From a virus: a stretch of DNA of 64,000 nucleotides. Numbering within the stretch: the stretch's first letter is position 1; each line of letters begins with the position of its first letter. The notes under the pieces were generated by a model. It did not search any database, was not told the DNA's origin, and was given only the letters and a program-made list of their open reading frames with translations. The position numbers and the translations under genes are program-made. The DNA lies in IMG/VR virus record IMGVR_UViG_3300042922_001182, positions 1 to 64,000 of that record; one strand, written 5' to 3'. Of this stretch, positions 51,687-59,815 are shown one piece after another.

Positions 51687-52117
51687 GGGTCGTACACGTC
51701 CCGAAGGGCTCGTCGGAGGAGCTGCGCCAAGACGTCGAGGGTCAGCTCAGGGGCTCCCCCATCGGGTACCTCTTCACCAGGGAGGAGGTGCCCATCCCAG
51801 GAGAGGCCGCACCGGGGATGGACTTCACGTCTCGCATCTACGCCAGCGGAGATCTGATCTTCCTGACCAGCGCGGCGGCCAACAAGGGCACGGGGATGTC
51901 CATGTTCACGGTCAGGGGCTCCGCGCAGGGCCTGAAGATGGACAAGGAGCTCCCAGTCCAGCAGGTGCTGGAGCACGAGTCCTGGGCGATCATCGCTCAG
52001 ACCTACGGGGAATTCCTCGACGGCCTGAAGCAGATCGAGACGATGAGGGCGCTAAAGACCAGCGAGACGCACGACTTCTTCGTGAAGTACAGAAAGGAAA
52101 TCGAGGAGAGGCTATGA
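51677..52117 (+). CDS. Hypothetical protein
   Basis: A 146-residue protein; GTG at 51677 or 51683 (both in frame) lie inside the end of the previous gene. It starts (V)AVRVVHVPKGSSEEL and seems alpha/beta. It ends with ATGA overlap to the next gene, so the operon is translated as a coupled chain. No domain recognised. Confidence 0.6.
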   Translation: MAVRVVHVPKGSSEELRQDVEGQLRGSPIGYLFTREEVPIPGEAAPGMDFTSRIYASGDLIFLTSAAANKGTGMSMFTVRGSAQGLKMDKELPVQQVLEHESWAIIAQTYGEFLDGLKQIETMRALKTSETHDFFVKYRKEIEERL

Positions 52118-52734
52118 TCGAGGTTAACCTGAACAAGAGGCAGATCGTCGTCGACATCATCAAGGCGGTGGTCAACAACGCCAGCGGCCCCCTCCCCAAG
52201 CTGGAGAGCTGGATGGCGGAGTTCTTCGACGCCGAGGGGCTCATCGAGGCCATCATCATGAGCGGGGCCGAGCACCCCGGATGGAGCTTCGTCTCCATCT
52301 CCGGGGACGCCTTCCTGCTCCGCAACCTGCCGTCCGCCGGGCCCTTCTTGCTGAGGGAGCTACTGCCGGTGAATAGCCCCTTCCGCGTCAACCAGGCATT
52401 AGGCGAAGTTAGTGAACGCGCTCCCTACGACGAGGACGACCTCATCGACCTGGCGCAATGCCTGGTGGACGCGTTCGAGCGCACCGGCACCCCGATCGCG
52501 ATCCCCCCCGAGATCACGAGCGAGATCGCAGAGGCGGTCCTGAATGCCTGCATCGACCACGATCCGGGAGGCTGGGAGGACTACCGCCTCTGCGGCTTCA
52601 GCAAGGAGCTGTACGAATTCATCGCCATCGAGGTTCAGAACCTCGAACTCAGGAGCCTGCACGCGACCAGGGCGATGATCGCCGAGGTCATCGGGCTCGC
52701 CAACGCCCGCGCCAATCAAGAGGAGGACAAGTAG
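52114..52734 (+). CDS. Hypothetical helical protein
   Basis: A 206-residue, mostly helical protein (MIEVNLNKRQIVVDIIKAVV...). C-terminal helices contain ELRSLHATRAMIAEVIGLANARA. No family recognised. It is coupled to the genes on both sides; the next start follows its TAG directly. Confidence 0.65.
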   Translation: MIEVNLNKRQIVVDIIKAVVNNASGPLPKLESWMAEFFDAEGLIEAIIMSGAEHPGWSFVSISGDAFLLRNLPSAGPFLLRELLPVNSPFRVNQALGEVSERAPYDEDDLIDLAQCLVDAFERTGTPIAIPPEITSEIAEAVLNACIDHDPGGWEDYRLCGFSKELYEFIAIEVQNLELRSLHATRAMIAEVIGLANARANQEEDK

Positions 52735-53265
52735 ATGGGCGTCGACCTGTACACCATCGCCCTCCAGGGACCCCACCTCATCAGCGTCGAGGCCGGTACC
52801 TTCCTCGCCAAGAACGAGGGGATGAAGCGCGTCGAGTCCTTGATCCGATTCGTCAAGGGCTACGACGACGAGGGAGGGATACCCGAGGAGATCTGCGATG
52901 ATATCGAGAAGGACTTCACCCACCTCGGGGAGACCTGGGTGGGGGAGCTCGAATCGCTCTCCGGGAGAATCCTCGACTTGGAGCTGGTCGTCATGGACGG
53001 GCAGATGACCCATGAGGCGTACCTCGATAACATCCTCCACGAGTTCACGAAGGCCTGGAATCGTAACTCGGGTTTCAACTGCTACGACCTCGGTCAGCAC
53101 AAGGTCGCCGTGACCGGGTACGAGTGCGGAGGGGACGGCGAGCCGCCTTACCTCTACGAGGTGGTCCAGAGGCTCGCAGCCCTCGGGTGCCTGGAGCCCT
53201 ACTACGTCCGGCGTCTGGCCGCGCTCCCGTCCGTCAGGCCGGAGGGCTCCCCGCCCCGGCCCTAA
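52735..53265 (+). CDS. Hypothetical protein, end of operon
   Basis: A 176-residue protein (MGVDLYTIALQGPHLISVE...) with mixed alpha/beta structure and an acidic middle. The last 20 residues are Pro/Arg-rich (RRLAALPSVRPEGSPPRP). ATG directly after the previous stop. Function unknown. Confidence 0.65.
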   Translation: MGVDLYTIALQGPHLISVEAGTFLAKNEGMKRVESLIRFVKGYDDEGGIPEEICDDIEKDFTHLGETWVGELESLSGRILDLELVVMDGQMTHEAYLDNILHEFTKAWNRNSGFNCYDLGQHKVAVTGYECGGDGEPPYLYEVVQRLAALGCLEPYYVRRLAALPSVRPEGSPPRP

Positions 53266-53307
53266 CCCCTGCTTCGTTTCGGCCCTTCCGCCGCCGGGTA
53301 TAAGGCA

Positions 53308-53342
53308 CTCGGGCACATATAATGAAATAGGACGTGCCCGAG
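53308..53342 (+). promoter_or_regulatory. gyrB promoter element flanked by a 9-bp inverted repeat
   Basis: GCACATATAATG (53313-53324) is a copy of the AT-rich element. It is framed by CTCGGGCAC (53308-53316) and GTGCCCGAG (53334-53342), a perfect inverted repeat whose arms bracket the -10-like core and the likely start site, suggesting an operator. Confidence 0.65.
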
Positions 53343-53460
53343 CCCTCACCCGCCGAGCGCGGGAGGACTTCCTATGGCCTAACGGCCAAATCCCCCTGGA
53401 AACAGGGAATCGTATCGCGGCCCCTGAGAGGGCCCAACCCTAGTCACCGAAAGGTTGGTT
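53343..53460 (+). promoter_or_regulatory. Structured gyrB leader with RBS-sequestering stem
   Basis: Successive stems occur: CCCGC/GCGGG (53349-53363), GGCC/GGCC with loop TAAC (53376-53387), CCCTG/CAGGG with GAAA loop (53394-53407), GGCCC/GGGCC (53419-53434) and CCAACC/GGTTGG (53434-53458). The last would cover the Shine-Dalgarno AAAGG and the bases just before the ATG, so translation of the gyrase B subunit may be switched by RNA folding. Confidence 0.5.
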
Positions 53461-55842
53461 ATGACTGCAACCAAGAAGTACGATAGCTCATCTATCGTCA
53501 CTCTGAAGGGCCTGGAGGCCGTTCGGAAGCGCCCGACGATGTACATCGGCACCCTGGGCGTGGAGGGGTGCTTCCACCTGTTCCGAGAGATCTTCGACAA
53601 CTGCTTGGACGAGTTCATGGGCGGTTGGGGTAAGACCATCTGGGTCTCCATGGACAAGGACGGACGCGGCGTCACCGTCCGGGACGAGGGGCGCGGCATC
53701 CCCGTGGACAACGGGGCGCTTGAGCACCTGCTGACCACGCTCCACTCCGGCGGCAAGTTCGAGGAGGGCGCGTACGCCACCAGCGCCGGTCTGAACGGCG
53801 TCGGCTCGTCCTGCGTGAACGCCCTGTCCGACGTGATGGACGTCACCGTCTTCAAGGACGGCTTCGTTTGGAAGCAGAGCTTCAGCAAGGGCGTCGCCAA
53901 GGGCAAGATCGTCAAGGGCGAGCCCACCAAGAAGAGCGGCACCACGGTCCACTTCGTCCCCGACGTCACCATCATGGAGGAGGTCGCGTTCGACATCGAC
54001 CGGATCCGCCAGTACTGCGACATCCAGGCGTACCTGAACGCCGGGCTGAAGGTGGTGCTGAACGTCGACGGAAAGACGGAGGAGTTCCATCACCCCCAGG
54101 GCCTGATCGAGTACGTCGAACACCTCAATAAGCAGCCCATGTTCAAGACCGTCGCCAGCATGGCGGCGTCGGAGCAGATGCCCTCCGGCAAGCCGGGGCA
54201 GATGATCCACGTCGAGGTGGCCATCGGCTACTCGAAGGGCAGCGAGGAGGAGATGCAGTCCTTCTGTAACTCGATCCCCACCACCGACGGCGGCACCCAC
54301 GTCCAGGGCTTCCGCATGTCCCAGGTCACGATCATCAAGAACCTCGTGAAGGAGTTGAAGATCCTGGGCAAGAAGGATGAGGACATCGAGATCAAGGGCG
54401 AGGACGTCCGCGAGGGCCTGGTCGCCATCGTCTCCGTCAAGCACCCGGACCCCAAGTACAAGGGCCAGACCAAGCACAACCTGGGCAACCAGGACGTGCA
54501 GGGCATCGTCCAGCGCCTCCTGAACGCCGAGTTCAAGATCTGGCTCGACGCTCACCCGGAAGAGGCCAAGATCATCGCCAAGAAGTGCGTGGCCGCAGCC
54601 AAGGCCCGCGTGGCCGCCAACCGCGCCCGCACCGCCGTCCAGCGCAAGGAGTCGCTGGGCTTCGCCGCCGTCAACAACGTCGGCAAGCTCGCCGACTGCA
54701 CCAGCACCAACGCCGAGGAGTGCGAGCTCTTCATGGTCGAGGGCGACAGCGCGGGCGGCTCGGCGAAGAGCGGTCGCGACCCCCGGGTCCAGGCCATCTA
54801 CGCCCTGCGTGGCAAGCCCCTCAACTCCAACGACGTGCAGGTGCAGCGCCTGCTCGACAACAAGGAGCTGTCCGACCTGCTGACCGTCATGGGCTGCGGC
54901 TACGGCGAGCACTTCGACGTCGAGAAGCGCAAGTACCACAAGATCGTCATCATGACCGACGCGGACGTGGACGGCGCCCACATCGCCATCCTCCTGCTGA
55001 CGTTCCTGTTCCGCCACTGCCGCCCGCTGTTCGAGGTCGGCGCGATCTACGCCGCCCAGCCCCCGCTCTACAAGGTGGAGACCAAGGGCGGTAAGGACGT
55101 GTACATGCTGAACGACCACCAGTACGAGACCTACATCCGCAAGCGGGCGGCAGAGCTCTTCGACGTCAGCCTGAGCAAGGACGGCGAGACCTACGAGGAC
55201 TACCTGGCGGCCAACGCCTTCTCCTCGTTCCTCTCCAAGGCCCAGAACTACCCGGAGACCATCCGGGCCACCGCAGAGCGCATCGGCTGCAACGCGCAGC
55301 TGGTGGAGTTCTTCGCGGACTACGGCGGCTACATCGGGGACACGGAGAACACCGAGACCTTCGCGGAGGCCCTCACCGACGCGTTCCCCGGCCTCACCAC
55401 TACCGTCACCCAGCCGGGCCAGTTCTACCTGGAGGGCCTCTACCAGAACCGCTTCCACGCGTTCTACGTGGACGCCGATCTCCTCCCCCTCGTCGAACCC
55501 GTCGTCAAGGCCCGCGAGGGCTTCGGCGGCTACACCATGGCCTACGTCCTGCCCAAGGGCTCGGAGGAGGGCGAGTACCTGTCCATCTCCCAGGCCGTCG
55601 CCAAGGTCATCAGCGCGGCCACCCCGGCGCACCGCCAGCGGTTCAAGGGCCTGGGCGAGATGCCCGCGCCCGAGCTGTGGGACACCACCATGAACCCCGC
55701 CACCCGCTCGATGCTCCGCATCACGGTCGCGGACATGGAGGGCACCGACGACCTCATCCAGCGCCTCATGGGCAACGACCCGGAGCACCGCAAGGCGTTC
55801 CTGGAGACCAACCAGAACCTAGTTAAGAACCTGGACGTCTAG
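53461..55842 (+). CDS. gyrB: DNA gyrase subunit B (phage type)
   Basis: A 793-residue ATPase subunit of a type II topoisomerase. GHKL ATPase motifs: REIFDNCLDEF (metal Asn), VRDEGRGIPVD, LHSGGKF and GLNGVGSSCVNALSD. The TOPRIM domain shows Glu427 in VEGDSAGGSAKSGRDP, and Asp500-X-Asp502-X-Asp504 in TDADVDGAHI. An insertion of about 160 residues lies between this and the RFKGLGEMPAPELWDTTM segment, as in the long GyrB of Gram-negative bacteria; actinobacterial GyrB lacks it. It pairs with the A subunit at 59816 to supercoil or decatenate DNA. Start ATG at 53461, GAAAGG six bases upstream. Confidence 0.93.
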   Translation: MTATKKYDSSSIVTLKGLEAVRKRPTMYIGTLGVEGCFHLFREIFDNCLDEFMGGWGKTIWVSMDKDGRGVTVRDEGRGIPVDNGALEHLLTTLHSGGKFEEGAYATSAGLNGVGSSCVNALSDVMDVTVFKDGFVWKQSFSKGVAKGKIVKGEPTKKSGTTVHFVPDVTIMEEVAFDIDRIRQYCDIQAYLNAGLKVVLNVDGKTEEFHHPQGLIEYVEHLNKQPMFKTVASMAASEQMPSGKPGQMIHVEVAIGYSKGSEEEMQSFCNSIPTTDGGTHVQGFRMSQVTIIKNLVKELKILGKKDEDIEIKGEDVREGLVAIVSVKHPDPKYKGQTKHNLGNQDVQGIVQRLLNAEFKIWLDAHPEEAKIIAKKCVAAAKARVAANRARTAVQRKESLGFAAVNNVGKLADCTSTNAEECELFMVEGDSAGGSAKSGRDPRVQAIYALRGKPLNSNDVQVQRLLDNKELSDLLTVMGCGYGEHFDVEKRKYHKIVIMTDADVDGAHIAILLLTFLFRHCRPLFEVGAIYAAQPPLYKVETKGGKDVYMLNDHQYETYIRKRAAELFDVSLSKDGETYEDYLAANAFSSFLSKAQNYPETIRATAERIGCNAQLVEFFADYGGYIGDTENTETFAEALTDAFPGLTTTVTQPGQFYLEGLYQNRFHAFYVDADLLPLVEPVVKAREGFGGYTMAYVLPKGSEEGEYLSISQAVAKVISAATPAHRQRFKGLGEMPAPELWDTTMNPATRSMLRITVADMEGTDDLIQRLMGNDPEHRKAFLETNQNLVKNLDV

Positions 55843-55852
55843 TCCGGGAGCA

Positions 55853-55874
55853 GGGGAGGGCTCCGGCCCTCCCC
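55853..55874 (+). terminator. Hairpin after gyrB
   Basis: GGGGAGGGC and GCCCTCCCC, a 9-bp stem with TCCG loop. No U-run follows, so probably attenuation between gyrB and the next gene. Confidence 0.5.
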
Positions 55875-55900
55875 GAACCAGATAAAGAGAGGAGCGCACC

Positions 55901-56503
55901 ATGCGTGGCACCAAAGAGATCGACACCAAGACCTACGTCGAGGGGATGACCGCGTTCATCGAGAAGCACAACCCCGGGATGAACGTCATCCAGGCGATCC
56001 CGGAGCACGAGATCGTCTCAGCCTACACCGTCGACGATCTCAGCCGGGTCGTCATCCACATCTTCAGAGCCCGCAACATCCCGGGGATGGCCCCCACCAA
56101 GGTCCTGAAGGTCGACACGGAGGTCCTGTGGACGGAGGGGCTGAACGTCCGCGAGAGCGAGAAGCGCAACACGGCCATCCGAATGGCGGCCAGCAAGGTG
56201 GTGGAGAGCTTCTTGGAGGACCAGGAGAGGGCCCGTAAGGCCCAGGGCATCCCGACCGCCGTGGAGACGGGGCTCATCCTTCTCGCGATCTCGTACCTGC
56301 GCAGCGAGATCGTCCGGGACGCGGGGCAGGGGAACTACGACGTGATGCCCCACCGGGTCGTCCGCCTCAGCGTCGACGACGTGAAGGGCGTGGTCCAGAA
56401 GGCCAAGCACGCCCTTGAGCTCTACAGCAGCGACGAGGACTTCCTCGTCAACAAGATCGTCCAGTTCCTCAAGGGGATGGGCCTGGCCGTACCGTCGGAC
56501 TAA
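55901..56503 (+). CDS. Hypothetical protein in the gyrase locus
   Basis: A 200-residue protein (MRGTKEIDTKTYVEGMTAF...), ATG behind AGAGAGGAG. It has an alpha/beta N-terminal half and a helical C-terminal half (VQKAKHALELYSSDEDFLVNKIVQFL). No family recognised. Its place between gyrB and the heptad-solenoid gene suggests a role related to DNA topology or replication, but only by position. Confidence 0.65.
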   Translation: MRGTKEIDTKTYVEGMTAFIEKHNPGMNVIQAIPEHEIVSAYTVDDLSRVVIHIFRARNIPGMAPTKVLKVDTEVLWTEGLNVRESEKRNTAIRMAASKVVESFLEDQERARKAQGIPTAVETGLILLAISYLRSEIVRDAGQGNYDVMPHRVVRLSVDDVKGVVQKAKHALELYSSDEDFLVNKIVQFLKGMGLAVPSD

Positions 56504-56508
56504 CACGA

Positions 56509-56536
56509 GGGGGAGACACGTCTCCCCCATTTTTTT
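56509..56536 (+). terminator. Intrinsic terminator
   Basis: GGGGGAGA/TCTCCCCC, an 8-bp stem with CACG loop, followed by ATTTTTTT. The next gene's RBS (TTGGAGGGG) starts directly in the T-run. Confidence 0.85.
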
Positions 56537-56548
56537 GGAGGGGAAGAG

Positions 56549-57520
56549 ATGCTGAAGAGCAAGATCAACAAGAAGCTGATGGACCAGTTCGGAGAGCCGT
56601 ACGGCATCTTCGACAAGATGGGGCTGCCTAGGAAGAGCGAGAAGCGCCCGACCCCCATCCCGCCGCTGACGTTCACCGGCTACGGCAACCTGTACGGCTA
56701 CTACAGCCCTCTGCTGTACGGCGACGCGTCCGGGGTGACCGGCGACGTGACGGGGCTGACCGGCGACATCAGCGGCCTGACCGGCGACGTGAGCGGCATC
56801 AAGGGCAAGATCGACGGGCTCCGTGGGGACGTCACGAACATCTACGGCGACATCAGCAACCTCTGGGGCGTCTGCTCCACCATGAAGGGGGACCTCGTCG
56901 GTCTGCTGGGCAACTGCACCGGAATCAGCGGAGACGTGACGAAGATCGTTGGCATCTTCGGTGGTAACTTCCTGAGGCCCACCGGCCCCCTGGACAGCAA
57001 CGGTCAAGTGGACTACGGGGTCACCCCCGACCCCCTCAAGAACCCGATGGGCGACGTGTCTGACCTGATGGGCATGATCACCCTCCTGGTCGGCGACGTC
57101 GGTCAGATCAAGGGCAACTGCTCGTTCATCGGCGGCGACTGCACCGGCCTCAGCGGCGACGTCGGCGGCATCAGCGGGAGCGTCGGCAAGGTGGTCACCA
57201 CCGATCACCCCACCGACAAGGACTCCGACGGCGAGCCCCTGAAGGTCCTGTCCGTCGAGGGCAAGGTGACCGGCGACTGCTCCAAGATCCAGGGCGACGT
57301 CACGAAGATCTACGGCGACGTCACGAAGCTGTCCGGCAACGTCTCCCTCCTCATCGGCGACGTCAGCGGTCTCACCGGCTACGCCACCGCCATGTCCGGC
57401 AACGTCACCGGGCTCATGGGCAACCTCAACTCCATCCCATTCGAGAAACGGGCCATGCCCATCGTCCCCACCTGGCTGTCCCCCGGCCCCGTCGAGCCCA
57501 TCGGCGGCGTCCTCCCCTAG
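56549..57520 (+). CDS. Heptad-repeat solenoid protein (GDVSGLT repeats)
   Basis: A 323-residue protein built of about 26 seven-residue repeats with consensus G-(D/N)-(V/I/C)-(S/T)-X-(L/I/M)-X, for example GDVTGLT, GDISGLT, GDVTNIY and GDVTKLS. They fall in three blocks (about residues 65-142, 167-216 and 232-292) separated by loops such as GGNFLRPTGPLDSN. Position 3 and 6 hydrophobics would line a core, as in beta-solenoids; position 2 Asp would form an acidic ladder on one face. Five core positions are Cys. Lies within the gyrase gene cluster. Fold and function are not established; alternatives are a virion fibre or a DNA mimic. Confidence 0.8.
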   Translation: MLKSKINKKLMDQFGEPYGIFDKMGLPRKSEKRPTPIPPLTFTGYGNLYGYYSPLLYGDASGVTGDVTGLTGDISGLTGDVSGIKGKIDGLRGDVTNIYGDISNLWGVCSTMKGDLVGLLGNCTGISGDVTKIVGIFGGNFLRPTGPLDSNGQVDYGVTPDPLKNPMGDVSDLMGMITLLVGDVGQIKGNCSFIGGDCTGLSGDVGGISGSVGKVVTTDHPTDKDSDGEPLKVLSVEGKVTGDCSKIQGDVTKIYGDVTKLSGNVSLLIGDVSGLTGYATAMSGNVTGLMGNLNSIPFEKRAMPIVPTWLSPGPVEPIGGVLP

Positions 57521-57542
57521 AAGAAAGAAGGAGATACCAACC

Positions 57543-58109
57543 TTGGCAATCGTGGAACTGAACAAGGGCATCGCGAAGAAGAAGGAGCTCCCGCTCTACA
57601 TCGACGTCCTGGAGGTGGCCTCCAGGACGGACAAGGCGGTCCAGGTCCTCTACACCCTGGCGACGGGGGAGACGAAGAACTGCCACAAGTGCGGCAGGGC
57701 GCTCACCGACCCGGTGTCGCAGCTCCTCATGTACGGCCCCCACTGCTGCGCCGACCTGGGGATCGACCGGAGCGTCACCAACCGGGAGGAAGCGCTGGCC
57801 TCCCTGGCCGCTGCGGCCGACGCCTTCGGAGCCCGCGTGGACTGGTTCCCCATCGGCTCCATCTACATGGGGATCGCCGACAACAAGGAGATCAAGGGGT
57901 ACGTGGGGACCATGGTCCTATCCGATGAGCAGAAGCAGTTCATCGCCAGGTACCACGCCTCCGGGCGCTCCCTCTCCAGGTTGGTGGCGGCCATCAACCT
58001 CAAGCACGAGCGCCAGTCTATGCTCCTGTGGCAGCTGAACCAGATCCAGGCGGTCTGGGACAGCTGCGCGGAGGCCTCCAAGGGTCGCCTCCGGCAGCAG
58101 CCCGTGTGA
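57543..58109 (+). CDS. DUF6011-like zinc-ribbon protein
   Basis: A 188-residue protein starting at TTG behind AAGGAGATACC. Residues 40-72 contain NCHKCGRALTDPVSQLLMYG and PHCCADLGI, a CxxCGR.L.DP.S...GP.C pattern matching the DUF6011 type of zinc ribbon seen in many actinobacterial and phage proteins. The C-terminal part is helical (FIARYHASGRSLSRLVAAI). Its role is unknown; nucleic-acid contact is plausible for a zinc ribbon. Its stop is followed at once by a promoter element. Confidence 0.7.
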   Translation: MAIVELNKGIAKKKELPLYIDVLEVASRTDKAVQVLYTLATGETKNCHKCGRALTDPVSQLLMYGPHCCADLGIDRSVTNREEALASLAAAADAFGARVDWFPIGSIYMGIADNKEIKGYVGTMVLSDEQKQFIARYHASGRSLSRLVAAINLKHERQSMLLWQLNQIQAVWDSCAEASKGRLRQQPV

Positions 58110-58110
58110 A

Positions 58111-58157
58111 GCACATATTATAGCAAAGACCCTTCGCCCATAATCGGGTGAAGGGTC
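58111..58157 (+). promoter_or_regulatory. Phage promoter element with 5' hairpin
   Basis: GCACATATTATAG (58111-58123) is a top-scoring copy of the element, directly after the previous stop. Four bases on starts a 12-bp stem (58128-58139 with 58146-58157, one G-U pair), which would be at the 5' end of the transcript. Confidence 0.7.
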
Positions 58158-58189
58158 GCCTTCAGTCCTCTTAGAAAGGAATAAGAATC

Positions 58190-59245
58190 ATGAGCGAGAA
58201 GAAGCTCCCCATGGGCGCGGCCAGCCAGGTCAACGGCCTCGTCGGGACCCGGAACGGGCTGCTGGTCGTCCGGGAGGCCAGGGGGAACGGGGCGTACGAG
58301 TGTCTGTGCCTCGGATGTAACAAGGGATCCGTCGTCGGGGCGGGTTACATCAAGCACAACTCCTGCTGCTACAACTGCGGGCTGAAGATCCCCAAGCGCA
58401 AGTCAAAGATGTACACCGTTCTCAGCAAGCGCCACCTACAGATGACCAAGAGCTGCACGGACAAGAGCAGCAGGTCCTACCCGAGTCTCGGCGGCCGTGG
58501 GATCAGCGTCGACCCCTCCATTCGCAACGTCAACGCCTACATGGCCTTGATAGTCAACCTACCCGGCTACGCCGAGATGAAGAGCGCGAAGGATGTCTCC
58601 GTCTATGATGTCTCTCGGATAGACAGAGATGTGGACTTCGCCCCGGGGAACCTCAGGATCATCCACGAGAGCCTGAAGGGTAAAGCTGCAACCCCCGAAT
58701 CGATCACGCAGGCCGAAGCCCCCAAACTGGCCGTCGTCGATGGGTTCGGCATCTTCCTGAAGCTGACCCCCGGTGGGGGGATCAAGCCCCTGGAGATGGA
58801 GCTGGCGGTCGGCCCGTTCCGGAAGAGCGGGAAAGTCTACTACGACGAGGAGCACCGGTGCGTCCTGGAGGAGCACTACGCCCCCACCAGGGCGGAGATC
58901 CGGAAGAAGGCGAAGGAGATGGCGGAGAAGCACCTGGATGACCTCGGTCGTGCGGCGAAGCTCACCAGGGACTCGCTCACCCTCTTCCTCAACGACGCCA
59001 CGCCCAGGACCGGCGCCCCCGAGGGGTGGATGGTCGCCGTCAACGAGGAGTCCGGCCATGTGGTCGAGGCCCCCAACAAGGACGCCCTGGCGAGGTTGCT
59101 GGAGGTATCGCGCTCCACCGTCTACCGCTCGCTCAACGAGAAGCGGAAGCTGCTCAACGGCTACCAGGTGAGGACCGCCGAGGACTACAACCAGTCCGTA
59201 AACGACGGGATGGGCTACAAGGTGACGGGGCTCGACCCGGAGTGA
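58190..59245 (+). CDS. HNH-type endonuclease with zinc and HTH segments
   Basis: A 351-residue protein, ATG after TAGAAAGGAATAAG. The N-terminal part holds Cys pairs (CLCLGC, CCYNCG). A nuclease-like core, YPSLGGRGISVDP and YDVSRIDRDVDFAPGNLRII, is homologous to the HNH at 42967-43323, including GARGITVEPF and EVDRIDNNGNYARGNLRF. The C-terminal part holds ALARLLEVSRSTVYRSLNEK, a helix-turn-helix of the NUMOD type found in homing nucleases. It is inserted between gyrB and gyrA. The core differs at catalytic positions (DRD in place of DNN), so activity is uncertain. Confidence 0.78.
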   Translation: MSEKKLPMGAASQVNGLVGTRNGLLVVREARGNGAYECLCLGCNKGSVVGAGYIKHNSCCYNCGLKIPKRKSKMYTVLSKRHLQMTKSCTDKSSRSYPSLGGRGISVDPSIRNVNAYMALIVNLPGYAEMKSAKDVSVYDVSRIDRDVDFAPGNLRIIHESLKGKAATPESITQAEAPKLAVVDGFGIFLKLTPGGGIKPLEMELAVGPFRKSGKVYYDEEHRCVLEEHYAPTRAEIRKKAKEMAEKHLDDLGRAAKLTRDSLTLFLNDATPRTGAPEGWMVAVNEESGHVVEAPNKDALARLLEVSRSTVYRSLNEKRKLLNGYQVRTAEDYNQSVNDGMGYKVTGLDPE

Positions 59246-59305
59246 ACCCCTAAACCCCCGGGGAACACCGAATGGTCAGAGCCCCCGATAGAAAGGTAGG
59301 CAGTA

Positions 59306-59620
59306 GTGGCCACGAACGTTCCAATCGGATTCTCCAAAGAGGCAATCGGCGTCTACATCAGCGACGGTTCGAGCATCAACGACTTCAAGGTGAGCACCGT
59401 CCCCGGTACCTGGACGCACCAGGGAGGGGACATGTGGGCCCACCCCACCCACGCCGGTTGGCTCCTGGGAGCCTCCATCGTGGGCACGCCCGAGGAGGCC
59501 ACCCTCCTAGTCCAGGGCACCGCCGTCAAGCGCATCAAGATCCTGGAAGAGGCGCTGCAGAAAGCCAGGGGAATCCTCCGCAACACCTACGCCCCCGAGG
59601 AGGTCCACCGTGGCGGTTAG
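59306..59620 (+). CDS. Hypothetical protein
   Basis: A 104-residue protein starting at GTG behind GAAAGGTAGG. Short beta strands (VGVYIS-like and VSTVPGTWTHQGG) are followed by a C-terminal helix (KRIKILEEALQKARGILRNTY). It overlaps the next gene by 11 bases. No family recognised. Confidence 0.6.
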   Translation: MATNVPIGFSKEAIGVYISDGSSINDFKVSTVPGTWTHQGGDMWAHPTHAGWLLGASIVGTPEEATLLVQGTAVKRIKILEEALQKARGILRNTYAPEEVHRGG

Positions 59621-59804
59621 CATCGACAACGGCCCCGAGGTCACGGTGAACCTCACCCAGGCCGAGCTGCAGGAGATCATCGGCTCCCTCATGATCAGGC
59701 AGCGGCACGCCAACAGCTCCACCGACTCCGCAGTCATCAAGCGCAACTGCGAGAGCGCCCTGACAAAGCTCCGCCCCCTTCGGAAGGGCGGGTTCTACGA
59801 TTAG
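59610..59804 (+). CDS. Small hypothetical protein
   Basis: A 64-residue protein starting at GTG inside the end of the previous gene. The core, EVTVNLTQAELQEIIGSLMI, is a strand followed by a helix. It ends 11 bases before gyrA, with AGAAAGGA serving as gyrA's RBS. Function unknown. Confidence 0.55.
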   Translation: MAVSIDNGPEVTVNLTQAELQEIIGSLMIRQRHANSSTDSAVIKRNCESALTKLRPLRKGGFYD

Positions 59805-59815
59805 AAAGGACCACG

